Of a stretch of DNA of 64,000 nucleotides, positions 27,694 through 35,081 are shown one piece after another (the first letter of the stretch is position 1; the number at the start of each line of letters is the position of its first letter). Origin of the DNA: Pseudomonas wuhanensis (GTDB taxonomy: Bacteria > Pseudomonadota > Gammaproteobacteria > Pseudomonadales > Pseudomonadaceae); contig NZ_CP117430.1 of assembly GCF_030687395.1 (NCBI RefSeq), positions 5,828,001 through 5,892,000 on the forward strand. Direction: 5' to 3'. Made by a program: the position numbers and the translations under genes. The notes under the pieces are model-generated. The model was not told where the DNA came from and did not search any database. It saw only the letters and a program-made list of their open reading frames with translations.

Positions 27694-28895
27694 GCCAGCC
27701 CCAGAACCTGAGTCAGACGTTCCTCGCGATCACGCGTAACAGCACCGACTTCGAGTGGCTGCAAGGTGCGCTTGCCCCTTTGGGCCGAGTGATCAGCGCC
27801 GGTGGCGGCAACCTCGATGAGCTCTTGACGCTGGTGGACGTGACCTTCGCCAGCCTGGTGTTCGTGGGCCTGGACCGTGAACATGTGGTGGCCCAGAGCG
27901 CGTTGATCGAGGGTGCCCTGGAGGCCAAACCGATGCTCGCGATCGTCGCTTTGGGCGATGGCATGGACAACCAACTCGTGCTCAATGCCATGCGTGCCGG
28001 CGCGCGGGATTTCGTCTCTTATGGCTCACGCTCCAGTGAAGTTGCCGGCCTGGTGCGCCGCCTGAGTAAACGCCTGCCGACCGTGGCGCCGAACCTGCAA
28101 CAGAGTCAACAGGGAGGCCTGACCGTGCTTTACGGCGCGCAGAGCAATGCCGACGGCGCGTTGCTCGCCAACCACCTGGCGCACGTGGTGCAAAAGAGCG
28201 GCCAGCAGACACTGTTGCTGGATCTGGGCCTGCCGCGTGGCGACAGCCTTGCGTTGCTGGGGCTGGAGAGCTCGTTTCATTTCGGCGATGCGTTGCGCCA
28301 TCTGAGGCGCCTCGACGCGACGCTGATCGACAGCGCCTTCACCACCTGTGACGCCGGGCTGCGAATCCTCGCCTACGCCAGCAACGACGAACCGCTGGAA
28401 CAGACCAGTGCCGCCGAGCTGTACATGTTGCTCAGCGCCTTGCGTCAACATTTCCAGCACATCGTGGTGAACCTCACCGGCCAGTCGGACAGCGAAGCGT
28501 TGCGCACCTTCGTCAGCCATTGCGACAAGTTGCTGTGGTACACCGATCAGAATGTGCTCGACTGCCGACGCAACCTTGAGGTGCTCGGCCGCTGGCGCGA
28601 AAAAGGCCTCAAGCTCGATCACGCCAGGTTGCTGGTGGACCGCTATCTGCGCAACGTCGCGCCAGACTCCGACACGTTGAGTAAAAGCTTCGGCATGGAG
28701 GTTATGGCGGTCCTTGCCTACAGCCCGGAAGTACGGCTCAACGCCAAGAATCAGGGGGTGAGCCTGTTCGAATTGGCCCCGCGCGAAAACCTGACCCAAA
28801 GCCTGCGCGCCCTCGGCGAACGACTGGCCAAACGCTCCGAAGACCTGGACAAACCCAAGGCCGGCTGGTTTGACCGATTGAGGGGCGCGCAATGA
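27690..28895 (+). CDS. tadZ: TadZ/CpaE-family pilus localisation protein
   Basis: A 401-residue cytosolic protein. Residues 1-130 form a receiver-like domain (FLAITRNSTDFEWLQGAL) and 145-390 a ParA/MinD-like ATPase fold (LTVLYGAQSNADGALLANHL, then LLLDLGLPRGDSLALLGL). The Walker A loop lacks the GKT/S lysine and threonine, so it is a degenerate, probably non-hydrolysing, member. It helps place TadA at the pole in known systems. ATG 27690 or 27672 are both possible; the former overlaps the upstream small frame. Its stop overlaps the tadA ATG. Confidence 0.87.
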   Translation: MSQPQNLSQTFLAITRNSTDFEWLQGALAPLGRVISAGGGNLDELLTLVDVTFASLVFVGLDREHVVAQSALIEGALEAKPMLAIVALGDGMDNQLVLNAMRAGARDFVSYGSRSSEVAGLVRRLSKRLPTVAPNLQQSQQGGLTVLYGAQSNADGALLANHLAHVVQKSGQQTLLLDLGLPRGDSLALLGLESSFHFGDALRHLRRLDATLIDSAFTTCDAGLRILAYASNDEPLEQTSAAELYMLLSALRQHFQHIVVNLTGQSDSEALRTFVSHCDKLLWYTDQNVLDCRRNLEVLGRWREKGLKLDHARLLVDRYLRNVAPDSDTLSKSFGMEVMAVLAYSPEVRLNAKNQGVSLFELAPRENLTQSLRALGERLAKRSEDLDKPKAGWFDRLRGAQ

Positions 28896-30172
28896 GCGGG
28901 GAAAGACTCTTCGGCGCGCCCTCCCACGGGTCGACCGGCAATACCGACCACGAGGGCCTGAAACTGGTGCTGCACCGCTACATCATCGACGCCATCGAAG
29001 AGTCCGGAAAAAACCTGCTGGAAGGTTCGCGGCCAATGCTGTCGCAGTTCGTCATCGACAAAGTCGCCGAGTACATCGCCCGTCTGCACCTGGCGATCTC
29101 CCGTTATGAGATGGAGCGGCTGGCTGAGGAAATCGTCGACGAGCTCACCGGTTTCGGCCCACTGGAGGTGTTGCTGCGTGACTCGACGGTGACCGAAATT
29201 CTGGTCAACGGCCCGCACCGGGTGTTCGTCGAGCGCGAGGGTGTGTTGCACCTGAGTGACCTGCGATTCATCGACGACCACCACGTCGAGCGGGTGATGC
29301 AACGAATTATCGCCCCCTTGGGCCGACGGCTCGACGAGTCTTCGCCGATGGTCGATGCGCGCCTGCCCGATGGCAGCCGGGTCAACGCGATCATCCCGCC
29401 CATTGCTCTCGATGGCCCGTGCCTGTCGATTCGAAAATTCCGCAAGGACATGCTCAAAAGCTCCGACCTGATGGCCATGCAAACCATCGATCAGGCGATC
29501 TTTGAATTTATTCAAGAGGCCGTGGGCAAGCGCTGCAACATCCTTGTCAGCGGCGGTACCGGCACCGGCAAGACCACGCTGCTGAACATTCTCAGCCAGT
29601 TGATCGCCCCTCACGAACGGCTGGTCACCATCGAAGACGTCGCCGAATTGCAACTCGGCCATCCTCACGTGGTGCGCCTGGAAACCCGACCACCGAATGC
29701 CGAAGGCCATGGCGAAGTGAAGGCCAGCGATCTGATTCGCAATGCGCTGCGGATGCGCCCGGACCGAATCATCCTCGGCGAAATTCGCGGCGTCGAAGTG
29801 GTCGACGTGCTCACCGCGATGAACACCGGGCACGACGGTTCCATGAGCACCGTACACGCCAACAATGCCCAGGATGCGCTGTTGCGCCTGGAGACTTTGG
29901 TGGGCCTGACCGGACGCGCCATCGCTGAACGGACCCTGCGGCAAATGATCTGCGCGGCGCTGGACGTAGTGATCCAACTGACGCGCCTGCCCGATGGCCG
30001 CCGCTGCGTCAGCGAAGTGGTGGAGGTCGTCGGTATTCGTGATGACATCTATGTGACCAATACGCTGTTCCGCTTCGACCGACGCACCGGTTTCGGTTTT
30101 CTGCGCGAGGCGGTCAACCCCGCCGGCGATAAACTGCGTCGTGAGTCGGCGCTCTCTCCCTTATCGCCCTGA
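28892..30172 (+). CDS. tadA: Tad pilus assembly ATPase TadA/CpaF
   Basis: A 426-residue secretion ATPase (VirB11/GspE superfamily). The Walker A is GGTGTGKT at residues 221-228, followed by the Asp box TIEDVAELQ, the Walker B-like RMRPDRIILGEIRG and the His box MSTVHANNAQDAL. All key residues are intact. It drives Flp polymerisation with TadB and TadC at the inner membrane. The start overlaps tadZ (ATGA). Confidence 0.95.
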   Translation: MSGERLFGAPSHGSTGNTDHEGLKLVLHRYIIDAIEESGKNLLEGSRPMLSQFVIDKVAEYIARLHLAISRYEMERLAEEIVDELTGFGPLEVLLRDSTVTEILVNGPHRVFVEREGVLHLSDLRFIDDHHVERVMQRIIAPLGRRLDESSPMVDARLPDGSRVNAIIPPIALDGPCLSIRKFRKDMLKSSDLMAMQTIDQAIFEFIQEAVGKRCNILVSGGTGTGKTTLLNILSQLIAPHERLVTIEDVAELQLGHPHVVRLETRPPNAEGHGEVKASDLIRNALRMRPDRIILGEIRGVEVVDVLTAMNTGHDGSMSTVHANNAQDALLRLETLVGLTGRAIAERTLRQMICAALDVVIQLTRLPDGRRCVSEVVEVVGIRDDIYVTNTLFRFDRRTGFGFLREAVNPAGDKLRRESALSPLSP

Positions 30173-30183
30173 AGGGTCACGGC

Positions 30184-31068
30184 ATGCTCAAACCGGCGCT
30201 GCTCATCCTGATTTGCCTGACGTTGCTGGGCCTGTCGATCCGTTTGTTCTACAACGGTCTGCGCCAGACCGGCATCGATCGAACCCTCGGTCGCTTGATG
30301 CAGGGGCAACCGCAACTGGCGGTGGCGAAATCATCCTGGGCAGGCCTGGAACGAGCCTTTCTACGTGCCGGCCTCGGTCGTCCCACCGAGCGCCTGGGGT
30401 TGTGGCTATTGCTCTGGGCCCTGGGCATCTTGCTGGGTTTTGCCCTCGCGAGCTGGATCGGTTTGCTGGTGATGTTGCTGATGCCGCCCCTGGCTTTGCG
30501 GCTGTACATCAGTTGGTGCTACCAGCGCCGGCTCAAGCGCATGATCGAACAACTGCCACCGTTGCTCGATCACACGGTGCGCAGTCTGAAGTCCGGGCGC
30601 ACCCTGGCCGATGCCGTGCTGGTCGCCATCGACGCCGCCGAAGACCCACTGAAAAACGCCATGGGCCGGATTCAACGCAACGTGCACTTGGGCGTCAGCC
30701 TGCCTGACGCTGTCACGGACTTCGCCGAACTGTACGAGAAAGACGAGTTTCGCTTGTTCGCATTGGGCCTGAAGGTCAATCACCGCTATGGCGGCAACGC
30801 CAGTGAACTGTTTGAGAACCTGATCAAAATGATCCGCGAACGAGACCAGGCTGCGCGCCAATTACGCGCCATGACGGGCGAAACCCGCATCACGGCGCTG
30901 GTGCTGGCCCTGATGCCCGTGGGGCTCGCCGCTTACTTCTTGCTGTCCAATCCGAAATACCTGCTCGCCATGTGGAACAGCAGCTCGGGGCAAATGATGC
31001 TCGCGACCGCGTTCGGCCTGCAGGTCGTGGGTTGCCTGGCGCTGTGGCGCATGTTGCGTAGCGTATGA
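30184..31068 (+). CDS. tadB: Tad inner-membrane platform protein TadB
   Basis: A 294-residue type II secretion F-domain protein with N-terminal TMs (about 4-22 and 75-105), the cytosolic F domain about 120-250 (LPPLLDHTVRSLKSGRTLADAV) and C-terminal TMs (about 236-256 and 268-290). A GAAGGG site precedes the ATG at 30184. The stop overlaps the tadC start (ATGA), so they are coupled. Confidence 0.92.
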   Translation: MLKPALLILICLTLLGLSIRLFYNGLRQTGIDRTLGRLMQGQPQLAVAKSSWAGLERAFLRAGLGRPTERLGLWLLLWALGILLGFALASWIGLLVMLLMPPLALRLYISWCYQRRLKRMIEQLPPLLDHTVRSLKSGRTLADAVLVAIDAAEDPLKNAMGRIQRNVHLGVSLPDAVTDFAELYEKDEFRLFALGLKVNHRYGGNASELFENLIKMIRERDQAARQLRAMTGETRITALVLALMPVGLAAYFLLSNPKYLLAMWNSSSGQMMLATAFGLQVVGCLALWRMLRSV

Positions 31069-31955
31069 AAATAGCCCTGCTGATCAGCGCACTGTTGTTT
31101 CTGGCGGCCACGCTGTTGCTGCTCAGTGGGCTGCTGGACCAGCATCGGCGTGCTCGCCAGGTGGCTCAACGACTGGACGGCAAACCGCTGAGCGACCACC
31201 GCGTCAGTCACTGGTTGCAAGCGCTGGGCGACAGCCGCATCGGTCAGCGCTCGGTCAAACTGGACAACGAAACCCAAATGCTGCTCAACCGCCTCGGCTG
31301 GCGCAGCGCCCGGCAACGCTCGCTGTTCGCTGCCTGCCAGATCGGCATACCGGTGCTTGCGTTGGTCCTGAGTCTGTTGATCCAGAGCGTGTTCTTCCCG
31401 CAGGTGAACAACCACTGGATCACCCCGGCCTTCGCCACCGCCCTCGGTTATTTGCTGCCCAAACGCTTGCTGGCCGCCGCCGCGTACCGTCGGCAAAGAC
31501 AACTGGCGATCGAGATTTCGACCTTCATTCCACTGCTGCGCATCCTGTTCGAATCCGGCATGGCGGTGGAGCAGTCGTTGCGCGTGCTGAGCATCGAAGG
31601 CAAACAATTACTGCCGGCCCTGACCCATGAACTGCGCCTGATACTGACGCGGGTCGATTCCGGTCTGGAGCTTGGCGAAGAACTGAACAAGGCCACCCAG
31701 TTACTGGCGGTGGACGAGTTCACTGACACCTGCGTAATTCTTCAGCAACTGATCCACCAGGGCGGCGGCGCCATGAAATCACTGCTGGGACTCAAAATGC
31801 TGCTCGATGACCGACGCCTGACACGCTTGCAGGAATACATCTCCAAGATGTCCGCGAAAATGTCCGTGGTGATGATGTTGTTTCTCTTCCCCGCGCTACT
31901 GATCGTACTGGCCGGCCCCAGCTTCACCGCTTTGGCCCGGGCCTTTGTTCGTTGA
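31065..31955 (+). CDS. tadC: Tad inner-membrane platform protein TadC
   Basis: A 296-residue paralogue of TadB with N-terminal TMs (LLISALLFLAATLLLLSGLL and a second near 85-120), an F domain (about 145-265, LRILFESGMAVEQSLRVL, then VILQQLIHQGGGAM) and a C-terminal TM (LFLFPALLIVLAGPS). Overlaps tadB by 4 bases. In P. aeruginosa tadD follows directly; here only 98 bases separate it from a convergent DUF6124 gene, and no tadD is seen. Confidence 0.91.
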   Translation: MKIALLISALLFLAATLLLLSGLLDQHRRARQVAQRLDGKPLSDHRVSHWLQALGDSRIGQRSVKLDNETQMLLNRLGWRSARQRSLFAACQIGIPVLALVLSLLIQSVFFPQVNNHWITPAFATALGYLLPKRLLAAAAYRRQRQLAIEISTFIPLLRILFESGMAVEQSLRVLSIEGKQLLPALTHELRLILTRVDSGLELGEELNKATQLLAVDEFTDTCVILQQLIHQGGGAMKSLLGLKMLLDDRRLTRLQEYISKMSAKMSVVMMLFLFPALLIVLAGPSFTALARAFVR

Positions 31956-31984
31956 AAGACCAACGGCGATCCCGTAGGAGAGAG

Positions 31985-32052
31985 GCTGTGGCCAGGGGGC
32001 TTGCCCTATGCCAGTCAGTTAAGGGGGATATTGAATCTGTGGCGAGGGGGGG
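31985..32052. repeat. degenerate REP units after tadC
   Basis: GCTGTGGCCAGGGGGCTTGC (about 31985-32004) and CTGTGGCGAGGGGGGG (about 32037-32052) are imperfect, co-oriented copies of a Pseudomonas REP class, in the tadC/DUF6124 convergent gap. Confidence 0.6.
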
Positions 32053-32053
32053 G

Positions 32054-32431
32054 TCAGCTGTGTTGCGCAGTTTTTGGTATGGCCACGTTATCCAGCATCC
32101 GGTTCACCGCCAGTTCTGCCAGCATGACGATCTGTTGAATCGCCATCACCGTGTGCCGGTGCGGCCCTTCCAGATACCCCGCAATATCACTCGCCATCAC
32201 ACTGGCCTGGGCCAACGATTCACAGGTGTGGGCCAACAGGTCTTCGTCTTTGATATCCGGCGCAACCATGTACATCGTGCTCGGCTTGCGGGCCACGGGT
32301 GATTTGAGGGCGGATGGGTTGAGATAGTGGTCGAGCGCGCGGTTAGCGGCGTCGTGGAATTTTTTTGAATCAGCAGATTCGTAAGGGGAAACGTTGTCGG
32401 TTTCTGGGGGATTTGGGGTTGCTTTGAACAT
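32054..32431 (-). CDS. DUF6124 family protein
   Basis: A 125-residue protein of a family common in Pseudomonas: MFKATPNPPETDNVSPYESA at the start, a central helical part with ALDHYLN, and a C-terminal bundle (LAQASVMASDIAGYLEGPHR, then VMLAELAVNRMLDNV). Function unknown. Start ATG 32431 with AGAGGTG upstream; the frame before it lacks support. It occupies the position where tadD lies in P. aeruginosa and reads against tadC, suggesting the region was rearranged. Confidence 0.75.
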   Translation of the reverse strand: MFKATPNPPETDNVSPYESADSKKFHDAANRALDHYLNPSALKSPVARKPSTMYMVAPDIKDEDLLAHTCESLAQASVMASDIAGYLEGPHRHTVMAIQQIVMLAELAVNRMLDNVAIPKTAQHS

Positions 32432-33183
32432 GGTTACACCTCTGGGATGAAATGGAGCCACTTCCAAATTGCCGCGATGCAATTTGGGGTGGCAGCTGTA
32501 CGCGGGTTCGCGGACCGATCCCTGAGGCTTGCTCGGCATACCCGAAGGTATCCCGCGCACAGTCGCCATGACACGAAACGACAGACACCCAAAAGTGTTG
32601 TAGTTCGGTGGAGCGATTATGCCTCAAGAATCGAGCCGCGACGCCCGGTCGCTGAATTGTCAGCGACGGACAAAGGCTAGAGACGCAGCGTCCGACGGGC
32701 AACCTGAAAAACATGTGGGAAGGTTCTGATGTTTTTACTGATCAATAAACATCGCTGTCTGTAAGGCCGCCATCGCGGGCAAGCTCCCACAGTGGAGAGG
32801 CGTGCACCCGCCCCTCACCACTCAACAGGCCGAGCGTTAGCTTGCCTGCAGCTTTTGATCTGGCTTTTGATTTTGATCCACCCGCCCCTTCGGGAGGCTG
32901 AGAGGAGGTGTTCATCTGGGGATTGGCGCGCAGCGCCGTTCGACGCAGTCGAACCCATCGCATGTAGGTCGTAGCGAAGCAGACCGTAGGGCGATGCCCC
33001 CAGATGGATACCGGAGCGAAGGAACGCCGAGCCTCAGCGAGGGGCCGGACGCTTGGGGCGAGACCTTTTGGTTCCTTTTGGGGCGTTTGCCAAAAGGGAC
33101 TCGCCGTAAGGGCGAAACCATAAGCCGCCGTTACCGCAGAAATGGATATGTACACCAATGAAACAGCGTACACCCGAAAAAAC
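32432..33183. other. 752-bp region without a supported gene, between DUF6124 and pprB
   Basis: The left part (32432-32760) shows no gene. A truncated REP unit sits at 32771-32794 (CATCGCGGGCAAGCTCCCAC). From about 32815 to 33130 lies a stem-rich stretch that includes the element shared with 25611-25645. A 157-codon minus-strand frame (33215-32742) crosses it, with a sequence I associate with a repetitive Pseudomonas element translated as spurious hypotheticals; I do not call it a gene. Confidence 0.6.
32815..33130. repeat. probable dispersed repetitive element (identity unknown)
   Basis: It contains many short inverted repeats, for example CGCGCAGCGCCG and CCTTTTGG/CCAAAAGG around 33064-33096. 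It shares AGACCGT-GGGCGATGCCCC-AGATGGA-TACC with 25611-25645. Composition and lack of a credible gene suggest a non-coding repeat. Boundaries are approximate. Confidence 0.5.
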
Positions 33184-33969
33184 TCAGTGCGCAGTAAGCC
33201 GCCGCACACCAGCATTACCAGGCGACAACGCCAACGCCACCTGCGTGCGGTTATGCATATGCGTCAACCGCAACACCTGCGACACATAAAGCTTCACCGT
33301 GTTCTCGGTAATCCCCAACTCACAGGCAATCTGATAATTGGTCTGCCCCTTGCCCACCAACCGCGCCACTTCCAACTGCCGCGGCGACAGCTGATTGAAA
33401 ACCGCCGGCATCTCCACCCGCGCCACCTCACTGACTCCGTCAGCCGAATCAGATAAAGGCATCGAGGACGGTCCCCGACGAACCTTGTCCAGATCCTGAT
33501 ACAGCTCGTCGATCGACTCACAAAGGTACTGCAACTTCTGACTCAAATGCCCCAACTGCAGGTTTTTTTGCCGCTCCTGCAAGACCACCTCCTGGCGCTG
33601 CAAACCTTCAAGCAACTCCGCCAGATCTATCGGTTTCTGATAGTAGTCAGCAAACCCGGCGCGCAATGCCTTGATCACATCCTGCTTGTCTGCGCGACCG
33701 GTGAGCATGATCGCCTCGAACGCCCGGTGCTTGCCGGACAGCTGTTGCAACGTCTGGACGAGCTGAATGCCATCCATGTCAGGCAGCTGCAAATCACAGA
33801 GCACCAGACCGATATCCTCATACTCATTGAAACGCTCGATCGCCTGCTTGCCGGACTGACAAGGAACACAGCGATAACCATTGCGCTCGATGAACTCGCA
33901 CAGCTCTTCGACAATCAATGGTTCGTCATCGACCACAAGGACTTTTATTGCCGAGATACGCTTGTTCAC
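33184..33969 (-). CDS. pprB: two-component response regulator PprB (LuxR-type output)
   Basis: A 261-residue regulator. The receiver domain is about residues 8-125, with VLVVDDEPL, phosphoacceptor Asp in LCDLQLPDMDG, Thr in MLTGRAD and Lys in YYQKPID. A coiled linker is about 125-195, and the LuxR/NarL HTH about 195-255 contains LSPRQLEVARLVGKGQTNYQ and ENTVKLYVSQVLR. In P. aeruginosa PprB, activated by PprA, switches on flp-tad and other biofilm genes. Identity rests on sequence type plus neighbours fppA and pprA. Confidence 0.9.
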   Translation of the reverse strand: MNKRISAIKVLVVDDEPLIVEELCEFIERNGYRCVPCQSGKQAIERFNEYEDIGLVLCDLQLPDMDGIQLVQTLQQLSGKHRAFEAIMLTGRADKQDVIKALRAGFADYYQKPIDLAELLEGLQRQEVVLQERQKNLQLGHLSQKLQYLCESIDELYQDLDKVRRGPSSMPLSDSADGVSEVARVEMPAVFNQLSPRQLEVARLVGKGQTNYQIACELGITENTVKLYVSQVLRLTHMHNRTQVALALSPGNAGVRRLTAH

Positions 33970-34028
33970 GTGTCACTCCATGCCAAGTCTGGCTTGACCG
34001 TTCCTGAACCCACGACCCATAGGCTGTA

Positions 34029-34043
34029 CAACAACTGTTGTTG
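34029..34043. promoter_or_regulatory. palindrome upstream of pprB (candidate operator)
   Basis: Arms CAACAAC and GTTGTTG around a single T, 60 bases before the pprB start. A second perfect 12-base palindrome CTATGTACATAG is at 34064-34075. They resemble binding sites, but the binding protein is unknown. Confidence 0.45.
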
Positions 34044-34094
34044 AAAGTAGACGCACTTTCCAACTATGTACATAGAACGAGTGGCGCCCGGCGA

Positions 34095-34565
34095 CTAATG
34101 CATCCAGACCAGAGTGAGCAACATGCCCACCAGTACGAACGGCGCAAAGGGCTGCTTTTTTGACGTTCCAGGTCCCAGGTAACGAAGACGATCTCTAAGC
34201 CCCTGCCCCATATACAGCCAGAGTCTTGGCGCCAACAGCAGCCAGAACACACTGGCCAATCCGGCGCCGATGAAACCGCCGAGCAGGTGCATACCGTCCG
34301 TCGCAAGGCCCAGCGTCGCCATCAGTTTCACGTCGCCCGCCCCCAGACGTTTCAATGCATAACCGGGCAAGGTGAAGGCCAGTGCCAACAACAAAGCCCA
34401 GCCGCCCTGTACCGCCTCGGCCCCCAACCATGTGGTGCCTGTCCACAATAGATACGTCAGCGCCAGTACACCCGCACCAAGGGTCAGGCCATTGGCGATG
34501 TGCCGCTCTCGGACATCCTGTGCTGCGCAAAGCGTCAGCCAGATCAGTAGGACAAAGTTCTGCAT
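34095..34565 (-). CDS. fppA: Flp prepilin peptidase FppA/CpaA (A24)
   Basis: A 156-residue inner-membrane aspartic peptidase of the short type without the N-terminal methylase. Catalytic Asp residues appear in AAQDVRERHIANG and in the GxGD-type motif RLGAGDVKLMATLGL. About five to six TM segments fill the rest. It should cleave Flp and the TadE-type pseudopilin. Located 125 bases upstream of pprB on the same strand, divergent from tadE. Confidence 0.92.
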   Translation of the reverse strand: MQNFVLLIWLTLCAAQDVRERHIANGLTLGAGVLALTYLLWTGTTWLGAEAVQGGWALLLALAFTLPGYALKRLGAGDVKLMATLGLATDGMHLLGGFIGAGLASVFWLLLAPRLWLYMGQGLRDRLRYLGPGTSKKQPFAPFVLVGMLLTLVWMH

Positions 34566-34640
34566 CCGGTAAAAAACGTCCGTTTTGGCTGAATGATTCT
34601 ATGCTGATACTACGTCGTGATGGTCAGGGTAGACGCACTC

Positions 34641-35081
34641 ATGAAAACAGGCCTCCCCCGCAAACAAAAAGGTGCCGTGGCGATTGAGTTCGCTTTGGTG
34701 TTCATCATCTTTTTCGCCGTGTTTTATGGGTTGGTCAGTTACAGCCTGCCGCTGTTGCTGATGCAATCATTCAATCAATCGACGGCCGAAGCGGTGCGCC
34801 GCAGTGTGGCGCTGGACCCGAGCACCGCCAATTACGACACCGCCGTCAGAAACATAGCAACTACCGAACTGACCCGGCAGCTGGCCTGGATTCCTGCCGC
34901 GCTGAACTTCAATGTGGCCACCGACGCCAGCGCCACCTACACCGGTGGGGTGCTGACGGTCACCATCAACTACCCCACCAGTAAACTGAATCAAGTCCTG
35001 CCGTTTTTGGTGCTGCCGGGGATCGGCTCGGTGCCCAATCTGCCGGCGACCCTTACCGCCCGATCGAGCCTGCAATTTTGA
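34641..35081 (+). CDS. tadE: TadE-family pseudopilin
   Basis: A 146-residue protein with a prepilin-like N-terminus: KQKGAVAIEFALVFIIFF, with Gly before AVAIEF as in TadE/TadF pseudopilins, then a periplasmic part ending LTARSSLQF. Start ATG 34641; ATGs at 34617/34620 are alternatives and no site is strong. It ends overlapping the start codon of pprA, so pilus component and sensor kinase are in one transcript. Confidence 0.85.
   Translation: MKTGLPRKQKGAVAIEFALVFIIFFAVFYGLVSYSLPLLLMQSFNQSTAEAVRRSVALDPSTANYDTAVRNIATTELTRQLAWIPAALNFNVATDASATYTGGVLTVTINYPTSKLNQVLPFLVLPGIGSVPNLPATLTARSSLQF

Noticed and set aside
32054..32431. DUF6124 gene considered as a diverged tadD
   Set aside because: It is on the opposite strand, has no lipobox or TPR repeats, and matches the DUF6124 type.
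32742..33215. 157-codon minus-strand frame
   Set aside because: It runs through the stem-rich repeat and a REP fragment. Such translated repeats appear as spurious hypotheticals, and there is no convincing start site.
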